DNA of 32,868 nt, from the NCBI GenBank assembly GCA_003152055.1, contig PLZH01000108.1:1-32868 (forward strand), in the 5' to 3' direction. Position numbers and translations under genes: made by a program. This DNA is from Burkholderiales bacterium. Lineage in GTDB: Bacteria > Pseudomonadota > Gammaproteobacteria > Burkholderiales > Burkholderiaceae_C. Below are positions 15,148 through 22,522 of this stretch, piece after piece. How positions within the stretch are numbered: the stretch's first letter is position 1; every line of letters starts with the position of its first letter. Below the pieces are notes generated by a model. It did not search any database and had not been told where the DNA came from. It saw nothing but the letters and a program-made list of their open reading frames with translations.

Positions 15148-15864
15148 ATGTCTGAGATCGAAGAACCAGTCCTAAAACTTCCGAAAAACTGGGAGTCTCG
15201 GGCCCCGGCTGGCTGGGAGTGGCAATCCCTCTGGGAGGCCGTCGAAGAGGGTGATCACAAGTACGCGGACAAACGCGTTCGCGAAGCGATCGATGCTGGC
15301 ATCAATCCGCGGGTGATCCTGGACGACGGGCTCTTTCCGGGATTCGATCTCCAGGGTGACCGCTTCAGCGCGCAGATCATCTTCATCCCGGAGATGCTGA
15401 TCACCGCTCGCGCGATGAAGGTGGGTCTCGCCTTGATCCGGCCCCTGCTTGCCGCGGCGAAGGAAAAGCCGGTAGGAACCTTCGTCATGGGCACGGTGCT
15501 CGGCGATATGCATGACATCGGGCAATCGATTGTCACGATCATGCTGGAAAACGCCGGCTTCGACGTCATCAATTTGGGCACGGACGTGCACCCGGACCGC
15601 TTCATCGCCACGGCGCTGGAAAAAAAGGCTGATCTCGTGGGGTTCTCGGCGCTCCTGTCGACAACCGTGTACTACCAGAAGGTCACCATCGACGAGTTCC
15701 AGAAGGCAGGACATCGCAACAAGGTCAAGATCCTCATCGGCGGCGCTCCAACATCACAGGAATGGGCGGACAGCTGCGGCGCCGACGGGTGGGGCCGGGA
15801 CGCCGTCGAAGCTGTCAGGCTGGCATTGCGGCTCGTTGCCGAAAAGCGGGAAGCCTGGGCCTGA
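15148..15864 (+). CDS. Corrinoid (B12-binding) methyl-carrier protein
   Basis: 238 aa, ATG with AGGAG upstream. The N-terminal helical cap (residues 25-105) resembles the MetH/MtaC-type cap: VREAIDAGINP, FIPEMLITARAM. It is followed by a Rossmann-like B12 domain. The DxHxxG motif is complete as D120-M-H122-D-I-G125, with H122 the lower cobalt ligand. SALLST near 167-172 and IGGAP near 197-201 hold the nucleotide tail. It would carry the methyl group between MT1 and MT2. An unusually Trp-rich N-terminal extension (residues 14-30) precedes the cap. Only 3 nt separate its stop from the GTG start of the RACE gene. Confidence 0.93.
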   Translation: MSEIEEPVLKLPKNWESRAPAGWEWQSLWEAVEEGDHKYADKRVREAIDAGINPRVILDDGLFPGFDLQGDRFSAQIIFIPEMLITARAMKVGLALIRPLLAAAKEKPVGTFVMGTVLGDMHDIGQSIVTIMLENAGFDVINLGTDVHPDRFIATALEKKADLVGFSALLSTTVYYQKVTIDEFQKAGHRNKVKILIGGAPTSQEWADSCGADGWGRDAVEAVRLALRLVAEKREAWA

Positions 15865-15867
15865 GCA

Positions 15868-17862
15868 GTGGACTCGGTGCCTGCGATCACTTTCTCCACC
15901 GCGGCGGGCCTGACGCCCGCCGTTCGCGTTCAGGCCGAGTCGACGCTGCTGGACGCTGCGCGTGTAGCGGGAGTGGAAATGGACGCGACCTGCGGCGGGC
16001 GCGGGCGCTGCCGCAGCTGTCGGGTCAAGGTCCTTTCGGGCGAGATTTCGCCGCCAACGCTTCAGGATACGCTCCAACTCGGACATGACGAGGTCAAGGA
16101 GCGATTCAGGCTCGCTTGCCAGACGCATGCGATGTCGGATTGCACGGTCACGCCCATGCCGCCGAAGGCCGAGTCGGGCTATCAGATCCTGGCCGGGCAG
16201 GTCGACCTCGCTTCGAGCGCCGGCTTGCGCCTCGACTGCGGCGTGACCAAGCATGTCATCACTGCCAAGTCACCCGTTGGCGAGCATCACCAGACCTCCG
16301 ATGTCGAGGAAATCCTCGCCTGCTTGCCGCCCACGGTGGAGCGTCGATTGCCGCTCGAGCTGCTACGCAAGGTCCCGGGTGCTTTACGCAAACAGAAGGG
16401 CCGCCTCACCGTGACGACCTTCAACGAGGAGATCGTCGATATCGAGGTTGGCGATACCTCGGCGCACCGCTACGGGATGGCATTCGACATCGGGACGACG
16501 AGCATCGTCGGTACGCTGATGGATCTTGCCACCGGCGAACAGCTCGCTGCCGTCGGCGGCTTGAACCCTCAGGCGCAGTACGGCGGCGACCTCATGTCTC
16601 GAATCGCGTACGCGCAGTTCGACGAGGCCAAGCTGGCCACCTTGCGCGGCAAGATTCTCAGTGGCATCAACGACTTTATCAAGGAGGCCTGCGAAAAGGC
16701 GAGGATATCGGCGGCTCAGATATACAAGATCGTCGTGGTGGGCAACACGTGCATGCACCATGTCTTTCTCGGGATCGACGTCTCCTATGTAGGTCTGGCG
16801 CCCTATGCGCCGGCGATTCGCGACCCGTTGGTTTATTCGGCGCGTGAAATACCGCTGAAGGCTGCGCCCAACGCGAAGGTTTGTCTGTTGCCGATCGTTG
16901 CCGGCTTCGTGGGCGCAGACACGATGGCGTGCGTGCTGGCGACTCGGATCTACGAGAGCGAGGAGATCCGTGCGCTTGTCGACATCGGCACGAATGGCGA
17001 AGTCGTGATGGGATCTAAGGGCAAGCTCTTCGCCTGTTCTGCACCGGCGGGACCGGCGCTTGAGGGCGCGCAGATACGACACGGCATGCGAGGGGCGCTC
17101 GGAGCGATCGAGCGGGTGGAGATTGGGGCGGACGTTGCGTGCAAGGTCATCGGCGATGCGCCGGCGATCGGCATCTGCGGTTCGGGCCTGATCGATGCCT
17201 GCGCCAAGATGCTCGAGGCGTCCGTGATCGATGCCAACGGCCTGCTGCGACGCGAAAGCAGCGCAGCCCTCGCTCCGGCGCTGCAGCGGCGGATCTTGAG
17301 TGGTGAAGGAGGTCGCCAGTTCGTGTTGGTCTGGAAGGAAGACGCGGGCAGGGACCACGACATCAGCGTCACGCAGGCCGACATCCGTCAACTGCAACTC
17401 GCCAAGAGCGCGATCTACTCCGGGATCATCATGCTTCGCGATGTCATGGGCGTGCGCGACGACGAAATTCACGAGCTGATGCTGTGTGGCGGATTCGGCA
17501 ACTACATCAGCATAGAAAGCTCCGTGAAGATCCGGCTCCTGCCGGAGTTGCCGATCGATCGCATCACGTATATGGGTAATGCGGCCGCGATCGGGGCGCA
17601 GATGGCCCTACTGTCGGAAACGGAGCGCCTTCGTGCTTTCGATCTGGCCCAGAAGATAGAGCACGTGGCCTTGGCGGCGAGGCCCGAATTTCAGGCGATC
17701 TTTGTCGACGGCATGAATTTCTCCGGTGAGTCCTTCGCCGCGCAGGAACGCCGAACACGAAATGCGGCGCCGGCGCCGGGGGCGATAGCGGCCGGCGCGA
17801 CAGTCAGCGCGATGCCACATGCCGTCGTCTCTGCCGCCGATCGGCGCTATGTGGCTTCATAA
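15868..17862 (+). CDS. Ferredoxin/ASKHA corrinoid-activation protein (RACE, DUF4445 family), copy 2
   Basis: 664 aa from a GTG 3 nt after the corrinoid gene. Residues 1-98 form a [2Fe-2S] ferredoxin domain with C42, C48, C51 and C84. The C-terminal ASKHA domain has FDIGTTSI with D207, a VVGNTCMHH motif, a second DIGTNGE motif and CGSGL. A low-complexity Ala-rich stretch closes the protein. This is the ATP-dependent activator expected for the adjacent corrinoid protein, comparable to MtvD/MtoD/RamA-type activators. It clearly differs from the copy at 2467 in its linker and C-terminus, so the two are paralogs and not a recent duplication. Confidence 0.93.
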   Translation: MDSVPAITFSTAAGLTPAVRVQAESTLLDAARVAGVEMDATCGGRGRCRSCRVKVLSGEISPPTLQDTLQLGHDEVKERFRLACQTHAMSDCTVTPMPPKAESGYQILAGQVDLASSAGLRLDCGVTKHVITAKSPVGEHHQTSDVEEILACLPPTVERRLPLELLRKVPGALRKQKGRLTVTTFNEEIVDIEVGDTSAHRYGMAFDIGTTSIVGTLMDLATGEQLAAVGGLNPQAQYGGDLMSRIAYAQFDEAKLATLRGKILSGINDFIKEACEKARISAAQIYKIVVVGNTCMHHVFLGIDVSYVGLAPYAPAIRDPLVYSAREIPLKAAPNAKVCLLPIVAGFVGADTMACVLATRIYESEEIRALVDIGTNGEVVMGSKGKLFACSAPAGPALEGAQIRHGMRGALGAIERVEIGADVACKVIGDAPAIGICGSGLIDACAKMLEASVIDANGLLRRESSAALAPALQRRILSGEGGRQFVLVWKEDAGRDHDISVTQADIRQLQLAKSAIYSGIIMLRDVMGVRDDEIHELMLCGGFGNYISIESSVKIRLLPELPIDRITYMGNAAAIGAQMALLSETERLRAFDLAQKIEHVALAARPEFQAIFVDGMNFSGESFAAQERRTRNAAPAPGAIAAGATVSAMPHAVVSAADRRYVAS

Positions 17863-17896
17863 GGACGATGGCCGTTCGGCAACTCGAAGGCTACAT

Positions 17897-18922
17897 ATGC
17901 AGGTCAACCTCCTCTTCGGTTTCCTGGGTTCCGGCAAGACGACCTTGGCGAAGCATCTGTTGGCTCGGCGGGATCTCGCAACGAAGACCGCCGTTATCGT
18001 CAACGAGTTCGGTGAGGTGGGCATCGACGGGGACATCCTGCGTGGCAACAATGTCGACGTGGTCGAACTGAATTCAGGCTGCCTGTGCTGCACGCTGCGC
18101 GGCTCGTTGATGCTCGCGGTCGAGGAGTTGCGGGACAAGGCCAACGTCGAGCGCGTCATCGTGGAGGCGACCGGTGTTGCGCAGCCCTCGGAGCTGCTCG
18201 AGACGCTGGCCGACTCGTCGCTCGACGGCGGCCTTCAGATCGGACCGCTGGTGACGGTGGTCGACATCGCAAAGTTCTCGAAGTTGACGACGATGCTCGG
18301 GGATTTCTATTCGGATCAGATCGAAAGCGCCGACATCGTCATTGCGAACAAGATCGACCTCGCCTCGCCCGAGCAACTCGAGGAGGCGACCCGTCAGATT
18401 CGCGACCTCAACCCCAAGGCGACCATCCTTTTTGCTGAGCAATGCGAAGTGAAGCCCGAGCAGATTTTCGAGCGCGAAGCACCCGGCCTCGTCGAAAAGG
18501 CTCGGCAAGAGCTGCTGGAGGCAGCGCGACGCGACGGAGAGCGTAGGCGACCGGATCACGCTCATGACTCCGCGCTCGCTCATCATGATGACGATGCCGG
18601 TTCGGCGGGTCATCATCATCACGACCATGGCGCGCACGACGATCCGCACGAGGGCGCGCCGGCCGAGTCCTTCGTGGTAACCGGTGCGGGCACGGCGCGC
18701 CGCGCCGGCGTGGAGCGATTTTTCACAGGCCTGCCATCCGACGTATGGCGCGCCAAAGGTTTCATTCGCATCGACGGCGTGCCGAGCCTTGTCCAGTACA
18801 GCCTAGGTCAGCTCGAGATCACGCCGGCCCCCGGCTCAGCCTCGGAGACGATTGTGTTTATCGGCCAAGCGATGGACCGTGCCGCCATCGAGTCCCGTTT
18901 TGCGCTGACCGGCCGAGGATGA
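17897..18922 (+). CDS. CobW/COG0523-family GTPase metallochaperone
   Basis: 341 aa from the ATG at 17897, which has a GAAGG site; the frame extends upstream but the family begins here. Walker A is GFLGSGKTT at residues 8-16, the metal motif CxCC is C62-L-C64-C65, and NKID is at 151-154. A histidine-rich stretch at 221-251 follows, then the usual small CobW C-terminal domain. Members deliver zinc or cobalt-related metals to client enzymes. In this operon the clients could be the zinc site of the UroD-type methyltransferase or the cobalamin system. The stop overlaps the GntR start by 4 nt. Confidence 0.92.
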   Translation: MQVNLLFGFLGSGKTTLAKHLLARRDLATKTAVIVNEFGEVGIDGDILRGNNVDVVELNSGCLCCTLRGSLMLAVEELRDKANVERVIVEATGVAQPSELLETLADSSLDGGLQIGPLVTVVDIAKFSKLTTMLGDFYSDQIESADIVIANKIDLASPEQLEEATRQIRDLNPKATILFAEQCEVKPEQIFEREAPGLVEKARQELLEAARRDGERRRPDHAHDSALAHHDDDAGSAGHHHHDHGAHDDPHEGAPAESFVVTGAGTARRAGVERFFTGLPSDVWRAKGFIRIDGVPSLVQYSLGQLEITPAPGSASETIVFIGQAMDRAAIESRFALTGRG

Positions 18923-19635
18923 AGTCCCTCGATCTCGCGATCGCGGAACGCGCGACCACGCGCCGCAGCCCGCATTCCCGGGCACCGGAAGTGCCTCACT
19001 CCCTGGCCGAGAAGGCTTACGACCTGCTGGTCCGCAAGATCACTCGACTCGAGGCTGAGCCGGGATCCGTGCTCGTCGAGCGCGAGCTGATGGAGGAGTT
19101 CGGCATCGGCCGAACTCCGATCCGCGAAGCGACGCAGCGTCTGGCCATCGAGCGGCTGGTGAACCACCTGCCGAAGCGGGGCATGTTCGTTTCGGAGATC
19201 ACGGCGACCGGTGTCCAGCAGATCTACGAATTTCGCCTGATGATCGACGGCCATGCCGCGTGGTTCGCCGCCGCCCGCGCGACGACCGGGCAAGTGAATG
19301 ATCTTGCGCAGCTGCACAAGAGCCTCGTCCGCGCTACGGAGGACGACGACATCGATGAATACGTCGCATGTGATCGACGGTTCTACCAGGTGCTCGCCAG
19401 TGCGGCGCACAACACGCTACTGGCTGATTCCATCCCGCGCGTCTTCAACCTGCATCTTCGACTGTGGTTCTTCATTTCGCGGCGAATCGGCGGCTGGCAC
19501 GAGATTGCGCAGGCGCATGAGGTGATGACCCGCGACGTGGTCGCGGCACTTCAATGGCGTGACCCGACGAAGGCGAAGGATGCGATGGAAACCTACGTCA
19601 CCGGCCGGCTCCTCGATATCAAGAAGATCCTCTGA
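18919..19635 (+). CDS. GntR-family transcriptional regulator, FCD subfamily
   Basis: 238 aa from the ATG at 18919 that overlaps the CobW stop. The winged helix-turn-helix is seen at about residues 25-95 (KAYDLLVRKITRLEAEPGS, VERELMEEFGIGRTPIREA). The all-helical FCD effector domain follows, with DRRFYQVLASAAHNTLL and an HEVMTRDV segment supplying metal-binding His. FCD regulators commonly repress catabolic operons and release on binding a carboxylate metabolite. Lying inside the operon, it is a likely autoregulator; its best candidate site is the AT-rich element at 11703-11720. Confidence 0.92.
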   Translation: MKSLDLAIAERATTRRSPHSRAPEVPHSLAEKAYDLLVRKITRLEAEPGSVLVERELMEEFGIGRTPIREATQRLAIERLVNHLPKRGMFVSEITATGVQQIYEFRLMIDGHAAWFAAARATTGQVNDLAQLHKSLVRATEDDDIDEYVACDRRFYQVLASAAHNTLLADSIPRVFNLHLRLWFFISRRIGGWHEIAQAHEVMTRDVVAALQWRDPTKAKDAMETYVTGRLLDIKKIL

Positions 19636-19674
19636 CGGGCGAACGGCGCCGGTGGCTCGCAAGGTAGAGCACGA

Positions 19675-19992
19675 TTGATTACGGTTGACATTTACGAACC
19701 GCCCCAAGGCTGCGGCGTCGGCAGCTGTGGCCCCGATGCCGAAGACGAGCTGGCGGCTTTCGAGTCGGTGCTCCAGTGGCTGCAGGAGCGCGGCATTGCC
19801 GTGTCCCGTTACAACCTGGGCCTCGAGCCCGAGGCGTTCGCTCGAAACGAGGCAGTGAAGGCCGCGCTACAGCAGCACGGCCTCGCCAGCTTGCCGCTGG
19901 TTATCGGCAACGGCAAGCTCGTGAGCCAGGGTCACTATCCGACGCAAGACGAGCTGACCGAGCAGCTTGGGAACTTCTTCGTGCTGCGCTGA
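19675..19992 (+). CDS. ArsD-like small protein lacking the first arsenic-binding cysteine
   Basis: 105 aa from a TTG with AAGG upstream. The thioredoxin-like ArsD fold is evident: QWLQERGIAVSRYNLGLEP, FARNEAVKAALQ, LPLVIGNGKLVSQGHYP. Plasmid R773 ArsD uses C12, C13 and C18 to pass As(III) to ArsA. Here those positions are G12, C13 and C18, and the C-terminal cysteine pairs are absent. Neither ArsA nor ArsB is present. With two cysteines the site could hold a diorgano-substituted or other thiophilic ligand, or work in redox. It sits after the GntR gene inside the methyltransferase cluster and not in the ars operon at 29226-32868. Confidence 0.8.
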   Translation: MITVDIYEPPQGCGVGSCGPDAEDELAAFESVLQWLQERGIAVSRYNLGLEPEAFARNEAVKAALQQHGLASLPLVIGNGKLVSQGHYPTQDELTEQLGNFFVLR

Positions 19993-20304
19993 CTGGTGGC
20001 GGGGCGCAGGGCGCCGAGCCCGTCTCCGTGAAATGCCACGGACAGCCGAGCCAGACCGTCGAAGTTTCCGGTGCATCGGTCATCACGCTTTGTCATGTGC
20101 CTTATGCATGCCTGCCATGCTGACAGCAACGGTTGACGTTCGATAGCGCCCAAGTAAGGTTGTGCCCCTGTGACGCGGCGATTGAGGCTGCGGCGATAGA
20201 TGTGACGGGAGATTGATTCGCATGGGCAGGCCTGAAGCAGTATCCGCAGCGGCGATGGCGTCCTTGCCGCGGAGAGGACTGCGCGCTGCGCATGTCTAGC
20301 CGCA
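19993..20304 (+). other. 312-nt intergenic region before the formate dehydrogenase genes
   Basis: No gene is supported here. It contains a 5-bp inverted repeat GCATG-N5-CATGC (20106-20120) just upstream of a promoter-like pair at 20133-20160. This suggests that the formate dehydrogenase/folate part of the cluster can be transcribed separately from the methyltransferase part. Confidence 0.35.
20133..20160 (+). promoter_or_regulatory. Candidate promoter for the formate dehydrogenase operon
   Basis: TTGACG (20133-20138) and TAAGGT (20155-20160) are separated by 16 nt. The -35 is strong and the -10 is poor. The inverted repeat immediately upstream could be an operator. Confidence 0.3.
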
Positions 20305-22002
20305 ATGTCGCTATCGACCCGGGAAATTGAGGCTGTTCCCGTGCGCGTGGTGCGCAAGGCACGGCCGGTCCAGAAGGGTCGTTCCGTCGATCCTGTCGCG
20401 CGTGCGGAGATCGCCGCCCTGCTGGGCGACGCACCACGCCGCCAGCAGGACCTCATCGAGCATCTGCATAGGATCCAGGATCGTTACGGCGCGCTCAGTG
20501 CAGCGCACTTGGCCGGGCTCGCTGAATCGATGAAGCTCTCGCAGGCTGAAGTCTTCGAGGTCGCCACGTTCTATCACCACTTCGATGTCGTCAAGGAAGG
20601 CGAAACCGCGCCGCCGCCGATGACGGTGCGAGTGTGCGAGACGCTTTCGTGCCAGCTGGCTGGGGCCGTCGGACTGCTCGAGCGTCTGACGTCGACGTTG
20701 GGGAACAATGTCCGCGTCGTTGCTGCGCCGTGCCTAGGCCGCTGCGAACAGGCGCCGGCAGTTTGCGTCGGCCAGAACGCCTTTGGCGGGGCCACGGTTG
20801 AAAGAGTTGTCGCGGCCGTCAACGCAGGCCTCGTGGAGGCGGCATCCCTCAGCCCGATCGATCTGGCCGCCTGTCGTGCCGCCGGCGGCTACGAGCTCTG
20901 GGCGGACTGCATGTCCGGCAAGCGCGATGTCGAGGACGTGTTGAGCACCATGGAGGACGCGGGACTGCGTGGACTCGGTGGCGCAGGGTTTCCGGCCGGG
21001 CGCAAATGGCGCATCGTCAAGGCCGAGCGCGGCCCGCGCCACATGGCGGTCAACATCGACGAGGGCGAGCCGGGAACATTCAAGGATCGGGTGCACCTCG
21101 AACGCGACCCGCACCGGTTTCTCGAGGGCATGCTCATCGCAGCCTGGGCCGTCGGCATCGACCGGATCTGGATCTATCTGCGAGACGAGTATCACGCCTG
21201 CCGGCACGCGCTCGAGCGCGAAATCGCGGCACTGAAGGAGTTCGCTCCGTGGCCGTTGCCGGAGATCCATCTTCGCCGGGGCGCGGGCGCCTATATCTGC
21301 GGCGAAGAGTCGGCGATGATCGAATCGATCGAGGGCAAGCGCGGCATGCCGCGCCTGCGCCCTCCTTATGTCGCTCAGGTCGGATTGTTCGGGCGGCCGA
21401 CACTCGAGCATAACTTCGAGACGCTTTTCTGGGTGCGCGAGATCCTCGACAAAGGTGCAGCGTGGTTCGCTTCTCAAGGCCGCCATGGGCGCAAGGGGCT
21501 TCGCTCGTTCTCAGTCTCGGGGCGCGTGAAGAAACCCGGCATGCACGTCGCACCGGCCGGCATCACCCTGCGCGAGCTCATCGAGGAACATTGCGGGGGC
21601 ATGTGCGACGGGCACGAGCTCTATGCCTACCTGCCGGGCGGCGCTTCGGGTGGCATCTTGCCGGCGTCGATGGCCGACATACCGCTCGACTTTGACACGT
21701 TGCAGCCGCACGGCTGCTTCATCGGCTCGGCCGCCGTGATCGTGCTCTCGCAACACGATAGAGCACGCGACGCCGCCCTCAACATGATGCGCTTTTTCGA
21801 GGACGAGTCCTGTGGCCAGTGCACGCCGTGCCGTGTCGGAACCGCGAAGGCCGGCCGTCTGATGACCGAGACGGTCTGGGACCGGGCGTTGCTGGAGGAG
21901 CTGTCGCAGGCCATGGCCGATGCTTCGATTTGCGGCCTCGGCCAGGCCGCCCCGAATTCGATCCGTTGCGTCGCCAAGCATTTCGCCCATGAGATCAGCT
22001 GA
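20305..22002 (+). CDS. NAD-dependent formate dehydrogenase, fused gamma/beta subunit (FdsG-FdsB / Fdh1B type)
   Basis: 565 aa. Residues about 30-185 are NuoE-like with a thioredoxin-fold [2Fe-2S] site (VCETLSCQ and CLGRCEQAP). Residues about 190-560 are NuoF-like: GLRGLGGAGFPAGRKW for NADH, GAYICGEESAMIESIEGKRG for FMN, and ESCGQCTPCR plus a later ICGLGQ cysteine for [4Fe-4S]. Such fusions pair with the molybdenum/tungsten alpha subunit in soluble NAD-reducing formate dehydrogenases, for example Methylorubrum FDH1. It passes electrons from formate to NAD+. The start is uncertain because no ribosome-binding site is clear. Its 3' end overlaps the FolB-like gene by 14 nt. Confidence 0.92.
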   Translation: MSLSTREIEAVPVRVVRKARPVQKGRSVDPVARAEIAALLGDAPRRQQDLIEHLHRIQDRYGALSAAHLAGLAESMKLSQAEVFEVATFYHHFDVVKEGETAPPPMTVRVCETLSCQLAGAVGLLERLTSTLGNNVRVVAAPCLGRCEQAPAVCVGQNAFGGATVERVVAAVNAGLVEAASLSPIDLAACRAAGGYELWADCMSGKRDVEDVLSTMEDAGLRGLGGAGFPAGRKWRIVKAERGPRHMAVNIDEGEPGTFKDRVHLERDPHRFLEGMLIAAWAVGIDRIWIYLRDEYHACRHALEREIAALKEFAPWPLPEIHLRRGAGAYICGEESAMIESIEGKRGMPRLRPPYVAQVGLFGRPTLEHNFETLFWVREILDKGAAWFASQGRHGRKGLRSFSVSGRVKKPGMHVAPAGITLRELIEEHCGGMCDGHELYAYLPGGASGGILPASMADIPLDFDTLQPHGCFIGSAAVIVLSQHDRARDAALNMMRFFEDESCGQCTPCRVGTAKAGRLMTETVWDRALLEELSQAMADASICGLGQAAPNSIRCVAKHFAHEIS

Positions 22003-22522
22003 CGATAACGCGGTGATCCGGGAACCGGCCAAGGCGTCGGGCCGTTCGACGGCCGCGGCGACCCTGGCGCGGGCCACGTCGGCGGCCACATACACCGTAT
22101 TCATTCGCGACCTGGAGGTCGAGACCTGCATCGGGGCCTTCGAACATGAAAGGACGACGTCGACCGTGCTGATGATGGACCTGGACATCGATGTGGCATG
22201 CCACGCCGGCACGTCCGATCGTCTGCGCGACACGGTCGACTACGGGGCCGTCGTCGCCGAGATCCGGCACGGCATGGCCGGCAAACGCTATTTCCTCCTC
22301 GAGAAGGCGTCCGAGTTCGTCGCCGCCCTCATTCTCGACAAATTCGGCGCCCTGCGGGTCCGGGTCAGCATCGCCAAGATCGGCATCATCGACGGCGTCG
22401 GTCGGGTGGGCGTGATGCTCGAGCGCCGCGGCGAAGGGTTCGAGGCCGCGTTGCGCGCCGCCTCGTCCGAAGCCGATCGCCAGCCTCGCGTCGGCTCGCC
22501 GATGCGGCGCCGTAGCCCATGA
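21989..22522 (+). CDS. FolB-like protein (dihydroneopterin aldolase family)
   Basis: 177 aa, starting inside the end of the formate dehydrogenase beta gene and overlapping the alpha gene start by 4 nt. After a 35-residue N-terminal extension the tunnelling fold is recognisable: YTVFIRDLEVETCIGAFEHE with the Glu of the pterin site, DTVDYGAVV, LLEKASEFVAALIL, and a VSIAKIGI strand with the family Lys. The usual K-P after that strand is K-I here. FolB releases 6-hydroxymethyl-dihydropterin and glycolaldehyde in folate synthesis. Being wedged between two formate dehydrogenase subunits and overlapping both, it may boost folate supply for the methyl-oxidation pathway or bind a pterin. Confidence 0.8.
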   Translation: MRSADDNAVIREPAKASGRSTAAATLARATSAATYTVFIRDLEVETCIGAFEHERTTSTVLMMDLDIDVACHAGTSDRLRDTVDYGAVVAEIRHGMAGKRYFLLEKASEFVAALILDKFGALRVRVSIAKIGIIDGVGRVGVMLERRGEGFEAALRAASSEADRQPRVGSPMRRRSP

